The translations under genes were made by a program, and so were the position numbers. The notes beneath the pieces were generated by a model that worked only from the letters and a program-made list of their open reading frames with translations, did not search any database and had not been told where the DNA came from. Below, in pieces: positions 8,845 through 17,078 of a DNA stretch of 64,000 nucleotides (within the stretch, counting starts at the first letter, position 1; each line of letters starts with the position of its first letter). Origin of the DNA: Scandinavium ludwigii_A (GTDB taxonomy: Bacteria > Pseudomonadota > Gammaproteobacteria > Enterobacterales > Enterobacteriaceae); contig CP191518.1 of assembly GCA_050516505.1 (NCBI GenBank), positions 2,232,001-2,296,000 on the forward strand, written 5' to 3'.

Positions 8845-9900
8845 ATGAACGGTTTTTACCAACAAAAGACGAATGATAAGGTTCCAGGCACACGGTTCGT
8901 TCGGCGTATGTTTCTCATGCGCATTCTCGGCACTTTTCTCTGTTTTTTCCCCATCCTGTCGGTACTCGACGAACTCGACCGTCCCCTGTGGTTACGTGTC
9001 CTGCTGGCCGTAAATGCCTTTGTCTGGCCGGTGGTGTCGTATCTGCGCGCTCGAAGCGCTCGCGTACCGCTGGTGGCTGAACATCAAAATCTGGTGATTG
9101 ATGCCGGCGCAGGGGGGTTCTGGATAGCCATTATGGCGCTCAATCCTCTCCCATCGGTGGTGATCGCCACCATTCTTTTGGCCGATCGTTTGGCGGCGGG
9201 CGGCATCGTGCTGATGCGCAAAGCAGTGGCGATGATGCTATGCGTTTTCGCCGTCATCTGGCTGTGCATGGGAATGGAAGTGGAGTTCGGTGTCTCGCAA
9301 CGCACAATGCTGGCGACGCTGCCGTTGATTGCCATTTATCTGCTGGCGCTGTGTTTGCTGACGGATATGCTGGCGGTGAAACTGCGGCGTAAAAGCCACG
9401 AACTGGAACGGATCGCGATGAAAGATCCGCTGCTGGATATCGCCAACCGCCGCCTGCTGGAAAAACGCATCGCCTGGGAGCTCAGCCGATTGCAAAATTC
9501 CTGCGGCGAATCGGCGTTGGTGTTTATCGACCTCGATAATTTCAAAGACGTTAACGATCGTTACGGCCACAAAGTGGGAGATGGAATGCTGGAAACCGTC
9601 TCGCAAATTCTGCACGTTGCCACCCGCAGCACCGATACGCCCGCGCGTCTGGGCGGTGATGAGTTCGTGATTTTATTACCGGATACTTCGCAACAGGAAG
9701 CGGTGCTGATTGCGCATCGGATTCTGGAAGCGACCGCGGTCATCACCACGCTGCCCGATAGCGAACTGTCGCTGACGCTCAGCATTGGCGTTGCCTGCGC
9801 AAGCCCGGAAATGGAAGACGTTGCGGCCTGGCTTAAAGCCGCGGATGACGCGTTATACGAGGCGAAACGACGCGGTAAAAACCAAATCTTCGCGCACTAA
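8845..9900 (+). CDS. Membrane diguanylate cyclase with MASE2 sensor
   Basis: This 351-residue protein begins with a MASE2 domain (residues about 15-185, with the hallmark FVRR start, FVWPVVSYLRARS and N-P-L-P-S). Its GGDEF domain has GGDEF at 270-274 and an intact I-site RSTD at 261-264 for product inhibition. Architecture resembles E. coli DgcC (YaiC/AdrA), but sequence and location differ. The ATG at 8845 is preferred over a TTG about 100 bp upstream because MASE2 proteins start shortly before the RR motif; no strong Shine-Dalgarno is visible for either. It lies 130 bp after dgcF and 66 bp before the next cyclase. Confidence 0.85.
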   Translation: MNGFYQQKTNDKVPGTRFVRRMFLMRILGTFLCFFPILSVLDELDRPLWLRVLLAVNAFVWPVVSYLRARSARVPLVAEHQNLVIDAGAGGFWIAIMALNPLPSVVIATILLADRLAAGGIVLMRKAVAMMLCVFAVIWLCMGMEVEFGVSQRTMLATLPLIAIYLLALCLLTDMLAVKLRRKSHELERIAMKDPLLDIANRRLLEKRIAWELSRLQNSCGESALVFIDLDNFKDVNDRYGHKVGDGMLETVSQILHVATRSTDTPARLGGDEFVILLPDTSQQEAVLIAHRILEATAVITTLPDSELSLTLSIGVACASPEMEDVAAWLKAADDALYEAKRRGKNQIFAH

Positions 9901-9966
9901 CGGCTCAGGGCATTACAACGGATAAATCCAGGCTAAGCTGTTAATTATTCTGCATGAGGAATCGTG

Positions 9967-10947
9967 ATGAAGAGTCCAGAAAATCCGGAAAATGAAGCGC
10001 AGCGTCTGACCTCGCTCCGGGAGTCGGGCATTCTTGATACCGGTGAGCCGGCACGTTTTGACCGCCTGACTCGCCTGGCCCGCAGTCTGTTTAATGTGCC
10101 GATTGCGATGGTAAGCCTTGTCGATGAAGAATCGCTGGTGTTTAAGTCCTGTAACGGTCTACGTTACGCCACTCTGCCGCGCGATATCTCCTTTTGTGGT
10201 CACGTTATTCTGAGCGAAGCGCCACTTATTGTGGCCGATGCGCGTCAGGACATCCGCTTCAACGATAATCCGTTAGTGCTTGGCGAACCGCATATCCGTT
10301 TTTACGCCGGATGCCCGCTGCGTCTGCCCGACGGCACGCTGGTCGGTTCATTCTGCCTGCTCGACAAACAGCCACGCGAGTTCAACCCGGAAGAGGTAGG
10401 GCTACTGCAGGATTTAGCCTCGATTGTGGAAGATGAATTTAAAATCATTGCCGAAGCCACCACCGATCCGCTGACCGGATTATTTAACCGCCGTGGGTTT
10501 GAGCATCTGGCGAATTTTGCCATCGCTTCCGCCCATCGCCGGGCAGAGCCGCTGACGCTCGGCTGGCTCGACCTTGATGAGTTTAAACAGATTAACGATA
10601 ACTACGGCCATGCCGAAGGCGACGTCGCCCTGCGGGACATGGCGCGACTGCTGATCAAGAGTTTCCGCGATACCGATTTACTGGTGCGTCACGGCGGCGA
10701 CGAGTTTGGCATTCTGTTCTCTGATACCGACGAAAGCGGCGCGTGGATTGCGATGCAGCATCTGACGGAAGAGGCTAACGCCTATAATCTGACGTCCGGT
10801 AAACCCTGGAAGCTGGCGTTTTCCTGGGGCGTCATCGAATTTAATCACGATGGCATCACCGACCTGTCCGGCTGGCTGCGTGCGGCGGATAAACGCATGT
10901 ATGCCATGAAGCGAACGCATGAAAGCAATCATCGTCTGAATAAGTAA
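9967..10947 (+). CDS. GAF-GGDEF diguanylate cyclase
   Basis: This 326-residue soluble protein has an N-terminal GAF domain (about residues 15-155, LFNVPIAMVSLVDEE, SFCGHVIL, FYAGCPL) followed by a GGDEF domain. The active loop GGDEF is at 243-247, and an I-site RDTD at 234-237 means product inhibition is likely. GAGGA at 9956-9960 sits six bases before the ATG at 9967, so that start is preferred to the GTG directly upstream. It is the third cyclase in a row, this time with a cytosolic ligand or redox sensor. Confidence 0.87.
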   Translation: MKSPENPENEAQRLTSLRESGILDTGEPARFDRLTRLARSLFNVPIAMVSLVDEESLVFKSCNGLRYATLPRDISFCGHVILSEAPLIVADARQDIRFNDNPLVLGEPHIRFYAGCPLRLPDGTLVGSFCLLDKQPREFNPEEVGLLQDLASIVEDEFKIIAEATTDPLTGLFNRRGFEHLANFAIASAHRRAEPLTLGWLDLDEFKQINDNYGHAEGDVALRDMARLLIKSFRDTDLLVRHGGDEFGILFSDTDESGAWIAMQHLTEEANAYNLTSGKPWKLAFSWGVIEFNHDGITDLSGWLRAADKRMYAMKRTHESNHRLNK

Positions 10948-11019
10948 AACCTATAGCCGACGTGTTGTGTTGCAAACTTGTTAAGTGGATAGTGATATCA
11001 ATTTTACAGGGAGCTCAAC

Positions 11020-11547
11020 ATGACTTCGTCACTGCGCATTTTTCCTCTTTCCCATCACGACATCCTGCAACGTCTGCCTGAGCTGGTCGACATTCTGGTC
11101 GACAGCGTGAAGGGTGGCGCGTCCGTCAGTTTTATGCAGCCGTTTAACTCCGATAAAGCAGGCGCGTTCTGGCAAAAAATAGCCCGCAGCGTGGCGGCAG
11201 ACGAGCGGGTGGTGCTTGTTGCAGAATTGGCTGACGGCACTCTGGTCGGGACGGTACAGCTGATCACCGCACTACCTGAGAACCAGCCGCATCGCGCGGA
11301 CGTGGCAAAGTTGTTAGTCCACTCTCGAGGCCGTCGTCAGGGTATCGCGCGTCAGCTAATGTCCGCCCTGGAGTTGGAAGCTGCCGCCCACGGGAAATCG
11401 GTTCTGGTCCTCGATACCGCAACCGGAAGCGGCGCGGAAGGGCTCTACCAGCAGGGTGGCTGGCAGAAAGTGGGGGAGATCCCGCGTTATGCGTTGATGC
11501 CTGACGGTGAAATGACGGCAACGTCGGTGTATTACAAATTTGTATAA
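11020..11547 (+). CDS. GNAT family N-acetyltransferase
   Basis: This 175-residue acetyltransferase has motif A visible as HSRGRRQGIARQLMSALE (about residues 103-120), followed by LVLDTATGSGAEGLYQQGGWQ, the usual motif B helix ending at the GW turn. GGGAGCTCAAC precedes the ATG at 11020. No specific substrate can be assigned. It lies alone between the cyclase cluster and uxaB, reading in the same direction. Confidence 0.8.
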   Translation: MTSSLRIFPLSHHDILQRLPELVDILVDSVKGGASVSFMQPFNSDKAGAFWQKIARSVAADERVVLVAELADGTLVGTVQLITALPENQPHRADVAKLLVHSRGRRQGIARQLMSALELEAAAHGKSVLVLDTATGSGAEGLYQQGGWQKVGEIPRYALMPDGEMTATSVYYKFV

Positions 11548-11610
11548 ACCGCCTCAAAAGCAGCATCCGGTTTGATCGAAACAGGGTTTCCGGGTTTTAA
11601 AGTCTGATAA

Positions 11611-11627
11611 GTTATTAGACCAATAAC
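11611..11627. promoter_or_regulatory. Probable hexuronate-regulator operator upstream of uxaB
   Basis: The 17-bp imperfect palindrome GTTATT-AGACC-AATAAC lies 37 bp before the uxaB start. ExuR/UxuR-type GntR regulators control uxaB in enterobacteria and bind palindromes with TTGGT/ACCAA-like halves; this site shares the ACCAA half. The assignment is inference from location and symmetry. Confidence 0.5.
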
Positions 11628-11663
11628 GCAGGCTGTATGACCAATCAATAAGGGAAACCCATT

Positions 11664-13115
11664 GTGAAAACATTAAACCGCCGCGATTTTCCCGGCGCTC
11701 AGTACCCTGAACGCATCATTCAGTTCGGAGAAGGTAACTTTCTTCGGGCTTTTGTCGACTGGCAAATTGATCTCCTGAACGAACACACTGATCTTAATTC
11801 GGGTGTGGTGATTGTGCGCCCAATTGAAAGCGATTTTCCACCGTCGCTCAGCACCCAGGACGGCCTCTACACCACCATTATTCGCGGCCTGAATGAGCAG
11901 GGCGAAGCCGTCAGCGACGCGCGGTTGATTCGTTCCGTTAACCGTGAAATCAGCGCTTACGCCGATTATCAGGAATACTTGAAGCTGGCGCACAATCCGG
12001 ACATGCGCTTTGTGTTTTCCAATACGACTGAAGCGGGCATCAGCTACCACGCAGGCGATAAATTCGAAGACGCGCCCGCGGTGAGCTATCCGGCGAAACT
12101 GACCCGCTTGCTGTTCGAACGCTATAGCCACTTCAATGGCGCGGCGGATAAAGGTTGGGTCATCATTCCGTGCGAACTGATTGATTATAATGGTGATGCC
12201 CTGCGTGAACTGGTGCTGCGCTATGCTCAGGAATGGGCGTTACCGGCAGAGTTTGTGGCCTGGCTGAACACCGCGAATGCCTTCTGCTCCACGCTGGTTG
12301 ACCGTATCGTGACCGGCTATCCGCGCGATGAATCCGCGAATCTTGAAGCCGAACTCGGTTATAAAGACGGTTTCCTCGATACCGCAGAGCACTTCTACCT
12401 GTTCGTGATTCAGGGACCAAAAACGTTGGCCAGCGAGCTGCGCCTCGACAAACTTGCGCTCAACGTACTGATTGTCGACGACATCAAGCCATATAAAGAA
12501 CGTAAAGTGGCGATCCTGAACGGGGCACACACCGCCCTGGTGCCGGTAGCCTATCAAGCCGGGCTGGATACCGTGGGCGAATCGATGAACGATGCTGAAA
12601 TTTGTGCGTTCGTTGAGAAAGCGATTCATCAGGAAATCATCCCGGTCCTCGATTTGCCGCGCGATGAACTCGTATCATTCGCCAGTGCGGTGACCGGGCG
12701 GTTCCGTAACCCGTACATCAAGCATCAGCTGCTGTCGATTTCGCTGAACGGGATGACCAAATTCCGTACCCGTATTCTGCCTCAGCTGCTGGCGGGGCAG
12801 GTTGCGACCGGTAAATTACCGCAACGACTGACGTTTGCCCTGGCGGCGCTGATGGCGTTTTATCGCGCAGAACGTCACGGAGAACGCTATCCGGTGCAGG
12901 ACGATGCGCACTGGATTGAGCGCTACCAGCAACTTTGGTCGCTACATCACGATAAGCAAATCAGTACCACGTCGCTGGTTGAGTCAGTGCTGTCGGTGAA
13001 AGATCACTGGGAGCAGGACCTGACGGAAGTGAAAGGTCTGGTCACGCAGGTGGCGCACGACCTCGATGCCATTCTGACGAAAGGGATGCGTGAAGCCGTT
13101 AAACCGCTTTGCTGA
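11664..13115 (+). CDS. uxaB: Tagaturonate reductase (altronate oxidoreductase) UxaB
   Basis: This 483-residue NAD-dependent enzyme interconverts D-tagaturonate and D-altronate in galacturonate breakdown. It matches E. coli UxaB closely from the first residues (MKTLNRRDFPGAQYPERII) to the end (MREAVKPLC). The mannitol-dehydrogenase family signature is seen around VDDIKPYKERKVAILNGAHT with its active-site lysine. The start is a GTG at 11664 preceded by AAGGGAAA. Neither uxaC nor uxaA is adjacent, so this is the stand-alone terminus arrangement also seen in E. coli. Confidence 0.95.
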   Translation: MKTLNRRDFPGAQYPERIIQFGEGNFLRAFVDWQIDLLNEHTDLNSGVVIVRPIESDFPPSLSTQDGLYTTIIRGLNEQGEAVSDARLIRSVNREISAYADYQEYLKLAHNPDMRFVFSNTTEAGISYHAGDKFEDAPAVSYPAKLTRLLFERYSHFNGAADKGWVIIPCELIDYNGDALRELVLRYAQEWALPAEFVAWLNTANAFCSTLVDRIVTGYPRDESANLEAELGYKDGFLDTAEHFYLFVIQGPKTLASELRLDKLALNVLIVDDIKPYKERKVAILNGAHTALVPVAYQAGLDTVGESMNDAEICAFVEKAIHQEIIPVLDLPRDELVSFASAVTGRFRNPYIKHQLLSISLNGMTKFRTRILPQLLAGQVATGKLPQRLTFALAALMAFYRAERHGERYPVQDDAHWIERYQQLWSLHHDKQISTTSLVESVLSVKDHWEQDLTEVKGLVTQVAHDLDAILTKGMREAVKPLC

Positions 13116-13128
13116 TGAGCTGAAGTCC

Positions 13129-13150
13129 AACCCGGCCGACGTGCCGGGTT
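13129..13150 (+). terminator. Hairpin after uxaB
   Basis: AACCCGGC and GCCGGGTT form a perfect 8-bp stem around the 6-base loop CGACGT, 13 bp after the uxaB stop. There is no clear T-run behind it, so it may be a weak terminator or an mRNA 3' stabiliser. Confidence 0.55.
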
Positions 13151-13160
13151 ATGTAGAACA

Positions 13161-13183
13161 CTTATTAGTTACAACATACATCT
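13161..13183 (-). other. Replication terminator (Ter) site, Tus-binding
   Basis: Read on the minus strand, bases 13179-13165 are GTATGTTGTAACTAA, the core of the enterobacterial Ter consensus. By the known polarity of Tus-Ter, the blocking face is at the 5' (GTATG) end of this strand, the high-coordinate side. Forks moving left from the dif region would be stopped and forks moving right would pass. That fits a fork trap that encloses the dif site at 46032. Confidence 0.8.
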
Positions 13184-13262
13184 TTGTGCCTTTCATAATA
13201 TCCCCTTTAACATCTCTGCGCTTTTTGTCTATTAGGGGATAAATGAGCCAAATGGCGTGAAT

Positions 13263-13287
13263 ATTCGGCTCAGGGTGCGAGCCGAAT
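13263..13287. repeat. Inverted repeat ATTCGGCTC ... GAGCCGAAT downstream of the Fic gene
   Basis: ATTCGGCTC (13263-13271) and GAGCCGAAT (13279-13287) are perfect inverted halves around a 7-bp spacer. A further half, CGGCTCA, overlaps the Fic stop codon at 13301-13307. The same 9-mer occurs twice in the promoter region at 14437-14478, so the gene is bracketed by one repeat family. Confidence 0.8.
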
Positions 13288-13304
13288 TAGTCCACATTAT
13301 CGGC

Positions 13305-14426
13305 TCACGAAGGTGGGGTGATTTGATAGCGAGTATTACGTCCGCCGCCGGGCAGTTTTTCCAGCAAACCTTGTTCAAGCAAATACGCCAGATGACGCGT
13401 GGCGGTGGCTTTACTGACTTTAGCGACTTTTTGATACTGGCTGGCGCTGATCCCGTCCGCAAAGCCTGATTCACCACCGTCGAGCAGGCGGTTAATCACT
13501 TTCAGTTGTTCCACCGTCAGCGTCTGGCGTACCGCATCGTTGTGTTTCCAGTAGCGACTTTTTGCCAGTGTACTGTCGATTCTGGCCAGCGCGGTATCCA
13601 TCGTCGCATCGAGCGTTTGCAAAAACCACAACATCCACTCGGTCACATCCAGGCCGCCTTTTTGCGTCTTTTCAAGGATGCGATAGTACTGATGTCGGCG
13701 TTCGAGAATCGACACCGACATCGCATACAGCCTGATGCTCTGGTTATCCGCCTGGGCCAGCGCCAGATCGGTCAGTGCACGGGTTAATCGCCCGTTGCCG
13801 TCATCGTATGGATGCAGCGTAACAAACCACAAATGCGTCACGGCCGCTCGCAGAATCGGGTCCGAGAGCGGGTCGTCTTTGCTCTGATTGAACCAGACAA
13901 TGAAGGCATCCAGACGAGCGTCAAGCCCATCACGCGGCGGCGCTTCGAAATGCACCACCGGTTTATCCATTCGGCCAGACACCACCTGCATCGGTTCACC
14001 GCCGCGCAGTTCCCCCGCGTGCACGGCGTGCATTGACCACGGATCATGTGGAAAAAGCCAGTGATGCCACTGATTCAAACGGGCCATCGATAACGGCTCA
14101 TGGCGATTATCGATGGCATCAAGCATGATCGACGCCACGCCCTCAGAGCGTTCGGACACCGGAAACGGAGTATCCTCATCGACGCCAAGTCTGCGGGCGA
14201 GGGAAGAGCGCACCGATTGGGCATTGAGCCGTTCATCTTCAATCGCGGAAGACGCGAGTACGTTCGACAGCAGCGCATCCAGTGTTTGTCGGTCTTCGTC
14301 CTGCATTTCACTTCGGCCAATCAGCACGCCGGATTTACGCTGCAGCTGACGCAGCAGCGGCAAAACGGTTTCGTCCCGCCAGTGAAACGCGGGCCATTCC
14401 GGGTGTTGCCAGATCCACTGTGACAT
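13305..14426 (-). CDS. Fic domain protein with N-terminal inhibitory helix and C-terminal HTH
   Basis: This 373-residue Fic/DOC protein probably transfers AMP from ATP to a protein target. The catalytic loop HPYDDGNGRLTR is at residues 205-216, matching HxFxxGNGRxxR. An N-terminal inhibitory helix with the SSAIED pattern (Ser59, Glu63) makes it a class II, self-inhibited Fic. The last 70 residues (VINRLLDGG, ISASQYQKVAKVSKATATRHL) form a winged helix, so it can probably also bind DNA. The ATG at 14426 was chosen for its Shine-Dalgarno GAGGT, discarding 24 upstream codons. It is flanked on both sides by GAGCCGAAT repeats, which suggests autoregulation. It breaks the E. coli order between uxaB and yneE. 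Confidence 0.88.
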   Translation of the reverse strand: MSQWIWQHPEWPAFHWRDETVLPLLRQLQRKSGVLIGRSEMQDEDRQTLDALLSNVLASSAIEDERLNAQSVRSSLARRLGVDEDTPFPVSERSEGVASIMLDAIDNRHEPLSMARLNQWHHWLFPHDPWSMHAVHAGELRGGEPMQVVSGRMDKPVVHFEAPPRDGLDARLDAFIVWFNQSKDDPLSDPILRAAVTHLWFVTLHPYDDGNGRLTRALTDLALAQADNQSIRLYAMSVSILERRHQYYRILEKTQKGGLDVTEWMLWFLQTLDATMDTALARIDSTLAKSRYWKHNDAVRQTLTVEQLKVINRLLDGGESGFADGISASQYQKVAKVSKATATRHLAYLLEQGLLEKLPGGGRNTRYQITPPS

Positions 14427-14436
14427 GATGACCTCT

Positions 14437-14478
14437 GAGCCGAATAATATCGTAATTGGCTCACAGTATGAGCCGAAT
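14437..14478. promoter_or_regulatory. Putative autoregulatory operators of the Fic gene
   Basis: Two copies of GAGCCGAAT (14437-14445 and 14470-14478) lie just upstream of the Fic start. The second forms an inverted repeat with GGCTCA at 14458-14463 (GGCTCA-N5-TGAGCC). Position over the expected promoter and identity with the downstream repeat suggest binding by the Fic protein's own HTH; this is inference. Confidence 0.6.
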
Positions 14479-14598
14479 GGCGTGGGAAGTAAAACCAATG
14501 ATTGTTATTGGTTTGTAGCAAATCATCGCAATAAACTTGAAAGAGTGATTTGGATCACGTTAAATAATGCAGACATCCTTTCTTACTGATAGTGACTC

Positions 14599-15513
14599 AT
14601 GATCCTCAGACCCACTGAACACTGGCTGCCCCGTATTTTTGTGTGGCACGGCGCGGTGTTACCCAAGATTTTCTCCCGACTGTTGCTCAATTTTCTGTTA
14701 TCGGTGGCGGTTATCATTATGCTGCCCTGGTACACCTCGCTCGGCGTGAAGCTCACCGTCGCACCGTTCAGCATTCTCGGCGTCGCCATCGCTATATTCC
14801 TCGGTTTTCGTAATAACGCCTGTTACTCACGCTACGTCGAAGCGCGCCAGCTTTGGGGTCAGTTGATGATTGCCTCTCGTTCGCTTCTGCGGGAAGTGAA
14901 AAACACGCTGCCGCCGGAAACGGATGTGGCGGTATTTGTGCGTCTGCAAATTGCGTTTGCGCACTCGCTGCGGATGCAGCTGCGTCGTGTGCCACAGCAA
15001 AAAACGCTGGAGAAATACCTGACGGCAGAACAGCTCGCGCAGGTTTTAGCGGTGCAGTCTCCTGCGAACCGTATTTTGCTGCTGATGGGCAACTGGCTGG
15101 CGGAACGCCGTCAGCAGGGCGCGCTCTCGGACATTCTGTTCCACAGCCTCAACAATCGGCTCAACGATATGTCGGGCGTGCTGGCAGGCTGCGAGCGCAT
15201 TGCGGGCACACCGGTTCCGTTCGCTTATTCGCTGATCCTGCATCGAACGGTCTACATGTTCTGCATCATGCTGCCCTTTGCCCTGGTGAGTGACCTGCAC
15301 TACATGACACCGTTCATCTCGATGCTGATTTCGTATACCTTCATTTCCCTGGATGTATTGGCGGAAGAGCTTGAAGAACCGTTCGGGGTGGAAAATAATG
15401 ACCTGCCGCTGGACGCCATCACTAACGCGATCGAGATCGATCTGCTGCAAATGAATGATGAAAAAGACGTTCCAGCAAAAATGCTCCCCGATAAGTGCTA
15501 TCAACTCACCTAA
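14599..15513 (+). CDS. yneE: Bestrophin-like anion channel family protein YneE
   Basis: This 304-residue inner-membrane protein of the bestrophin / UPF0187 family is the same length as E. coli YneE. Hydrophobic segments lie at about residues 25-45 and 58-75 and around 205-250. The conserved FLGFRNNACYSRYVEARQLWG block, which lines the pore in bacterial bestrophins, is at about 66-86. The ATG at 14599 follows a long AT-rich leader. The acetyltransferase behind it starts 11 bp after the stop, so the two are probably co-transcribed. Confidence 0.88.
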   Translation: MILRPTEHWLPRIFVWHGAVLPKIFSRLLLNFLLSVAVIIMLPWYTSLGVKLTVAPFSILGVAIAIFLGFRNNACYSRYVEARQLWGQLMIASRSLLREVKNTLPPETDVAVFVRLQIAFAHSLRMQLRRVPQQKTLEKYLTAEQLAQVLAVQSPANRILLLMGNWLAERRQQGALSDILFHSLNNRLNDMSGVLAGCERIAGTPVPFAYSLILHRTVYMFCIMLPFALVSDLHYMTPFISMLISYTFISLDVLAEELEEPFGVENNDLPLDAITNAIEIDLLQMNDEKDVPAKMLPDKCYQLT

Positions 15514-15524
15514 GGAAATCCGCA

Positions 15525-15965
15525 ATGGACGTTTTGATTCGTGACATTCAACCCCAGGACAAAGCCCAGTGGCGTAGCCTGTGGAATGGCTATAACCAGT
15601 TTTACGAATCCAAAGTCCGCGAATCTGTGACCGAAAAAACCTGGTTGCGGATGCTGAACGCGCAATCGTCCATTTTCGGGCGCGTCGCGGAAGTTAATGG
15701 TCAGGTGGTCGGTTTTGCGCACAGCGTGCTGCATGAGGGTACCTGGGAGTTATCCCATCTCTGTTATCTGGAAGATCTCTTTGTCGCCCCGGAAATGCGC
15801 GGGCAGGGTATCGCGCGCAGTCTGATTCAGGCCTTAGTCGATGAAGGCAAAGCGCAGGGCTGGTCGCGTCTGTACTGGCACACTCGAAAAAACAACCCGG
15901 CGCGTAAACTGTATGACGAGTTCACCGAGGTAGAAGACTTTGTGCTTTATCGGATGAATCTGTAA
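15525..15965 (+). CDS. GNAT family N-acetyltransferase
   Basis: This 146-residue GNAT protein has motif A LFVAPEMRGQGIARSLIQALVDEG near residues 85-108 and motif B WHTRKNNPARKLYDEF after it. TAAGGAAAT stands eight bases before the ATG at 15525, which is preferred to the in-frame ATG at 15495 inside yneE. It is placed right after yneE and may be translated from the same message. The substrate is unknown. Confidence 0.82.
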   Translation: MDVLIRDIQPQDKAQWRSLWNGYNQFYESKVRESVTEKTWLRMLNAQSSIFGRVAEVNGQVVGFAHSVLHEGTWELSHLCYLEDLFVAPEMRGQGIARSLIQALVDEGKAQGWSRLYWHTRKNNPARKLYDEFTEVEDFVLYRMNL

Positions 15966-16033
15966 CCGTGCAGGGTAAGAAATCATTAAGATTTTCCCAG
16001 TAACATGGCCATTGAGCCAACAGGAGAATCATC

Positions 16034-16132
16034 ATGGAAAAGAAAATTGAGACCGCCTTGAACATTATTATTTTTGTTTCCCTGTTCGCGACGGCATGGG
16101 ATCTCTCTTTAGTCCGCGACTTCAGCTGGTAA
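16034..16132 (+). CDS. Small single-span membrane protein, 32 residues
   Basis: An AGGAG at 16022-16026 sits seven bases before an ATG at 16034, opening a 32-codon frame that ends in TAA at 16130-16132. The product starts MEKKIETAL and continues with a hydrophobic stretch (NIIIFVSLFATAWDL) long enough for one membrane span, ending VRDFSW. Its stop overlaps the end of tam on the other strand by 11 bp. I do not recognise it as a named small protein. Strong ribosome binding site, charge pattern and membrane span make translation likely. Confidence 0.65.
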   Translation: MEKKIETALNIIIFVSLFATAWDLSLVRDFSW

Positions 16133-16883
16133 TACGGCGCGCAACAATAAACAACCGTGGGAACGCCAGCAAGATTTGACCGTTTTGCTGGCGAGGGTAA
16201 TGCTCTTCCAGTAATTGCAGATAACGACTCAAAAACGCCTTCTGACTGACGCTATCCAGATCCTGTAAAAAAGGACGTAAGCCGGTCGCGCTCAGCCATT
16301 CCACGATTGCCTGATGCGAGGCCATCGGATGGAAATAGGTCGTTCGCCAGACATCCACTTCACAACGGCTCCCACTCAATAAATCGTAATAACGCTGCAC
16401 GCTTTCCAGCGGAATGCGCCCGTGCACTGGGTGCCCAAGCTCGGCGGCGGCCTGACGCATCGCGGCATGTGACGGCTCTTGCCAGTTGTCCGGCATTTGC
16501 ACCGCTAACACGCCATCTGTTGCCAGCAGCGAGGCCAGATGCGGAAACAGTGTTGAATGTCCGGACACCCATTGCAGCGACGCGTTGGCATACAGCACGT
16601 CGAGCGGCTGTTCGGGCTGCCACGCGCCAATATCCGCATTCACAAACTGACAATCTGGCAGCGCTTTTTGCGCTTTTTCAAGCATCGCCGGGGAATTATC
16701 CACGCCGGTAATCACAGCATCGGGCCATGCACCGCGCAGCAGCTCGGTGCTATTTCCGGGGCCACAGCCCAAATCGGCAATGTGCCTGGCTGACGGTTTG
16801 GCAATACGGGCGAGCAGTTCTGCCGCCGGGCGGGTACGTTCTGACGCAAACTGCAAATACAACGACGGGTTCCAGTCGGTCAT
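16122..16883 (-). CDS. tam: Trans-aconitate 2-methyltransferase Tam
   Basis: This 253-residue SAM-dependent methyltransferase methylates trans-aconitate, a side product that inhibits aconitase. The SAM-binding motif I is ADLGCGPGNST (about residues 35-45), followed by DNSPAMLEKA and VLYANASLQW. The protein aligns with E. coli Tam over its whole length, including the C-terminal NGQILLAFPRLFIVARR. Gene position after yneE matches the E. coli terminus, read in the opposite sense to uxaB. Confidence 0.94.
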   Translation of the reverse strand: MTDWNPSLYLQFASERTRPAAELLARIAKPSARHIADLGCGPGNSTELLRGAWPDAVITGVDNSPAMLEKAQKALPDCQFVNADIGAWQPEQPLDVLYANASLQWVSGHSTLFPHLASLLATDGVLAVQMPDNWQEPSHAAMRQAAAELGHPVHGRIPLESVQRYYDLLSGSRCEVDVWRTTYFHPMASHQAIVEWLSATGLRPFLQDLDSVSQKAFLSRYLQLLEEHYPRQQNGQILLAFPRLFIVARRITS

Positions 16884-17041
16884 TTCTGACTCCTTAGCGC
16901 GGTTTCAACGGCTTACAGCATAGCGCAGGCGGCGTGATTTGACTGAAAACGCGCGTCATTTTTCGTTAACAAACGTGCTGTCGGAGGGATGGGAAAAGCG
17001 CAGTGTTGTGAAAAATATCGCTGATGACAGAAGAGGAAACG

Positions 17042-17068
17042 ACGGTGAGTCGACGGACGACTCACCGT
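17042..17068 (-). terminator. Hairpin after the glutamate dehydrogenase family gene
   Basis: ACGGTGAGTCG and CGACTCACCGT pair in an 11-bp stem around the loop ACGGA, 11 bp beyond the stop of the leftward gene at 17079. T-rich sequence follows it on the plus strand, with a shorter pyrimidine run on the minus strand, so it could work in both directions. Confidence 0.7.
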
Positions 17069-17078
17069 TTTTCAGGCC

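Noticed and set aside
13165..13179. Ter core as part of the uxaB terminator
   Set aside because: The hairpin at 13129-13150 is separate. The 15-bp match to the Tus site and its orientation towards dif explain the sequence better.
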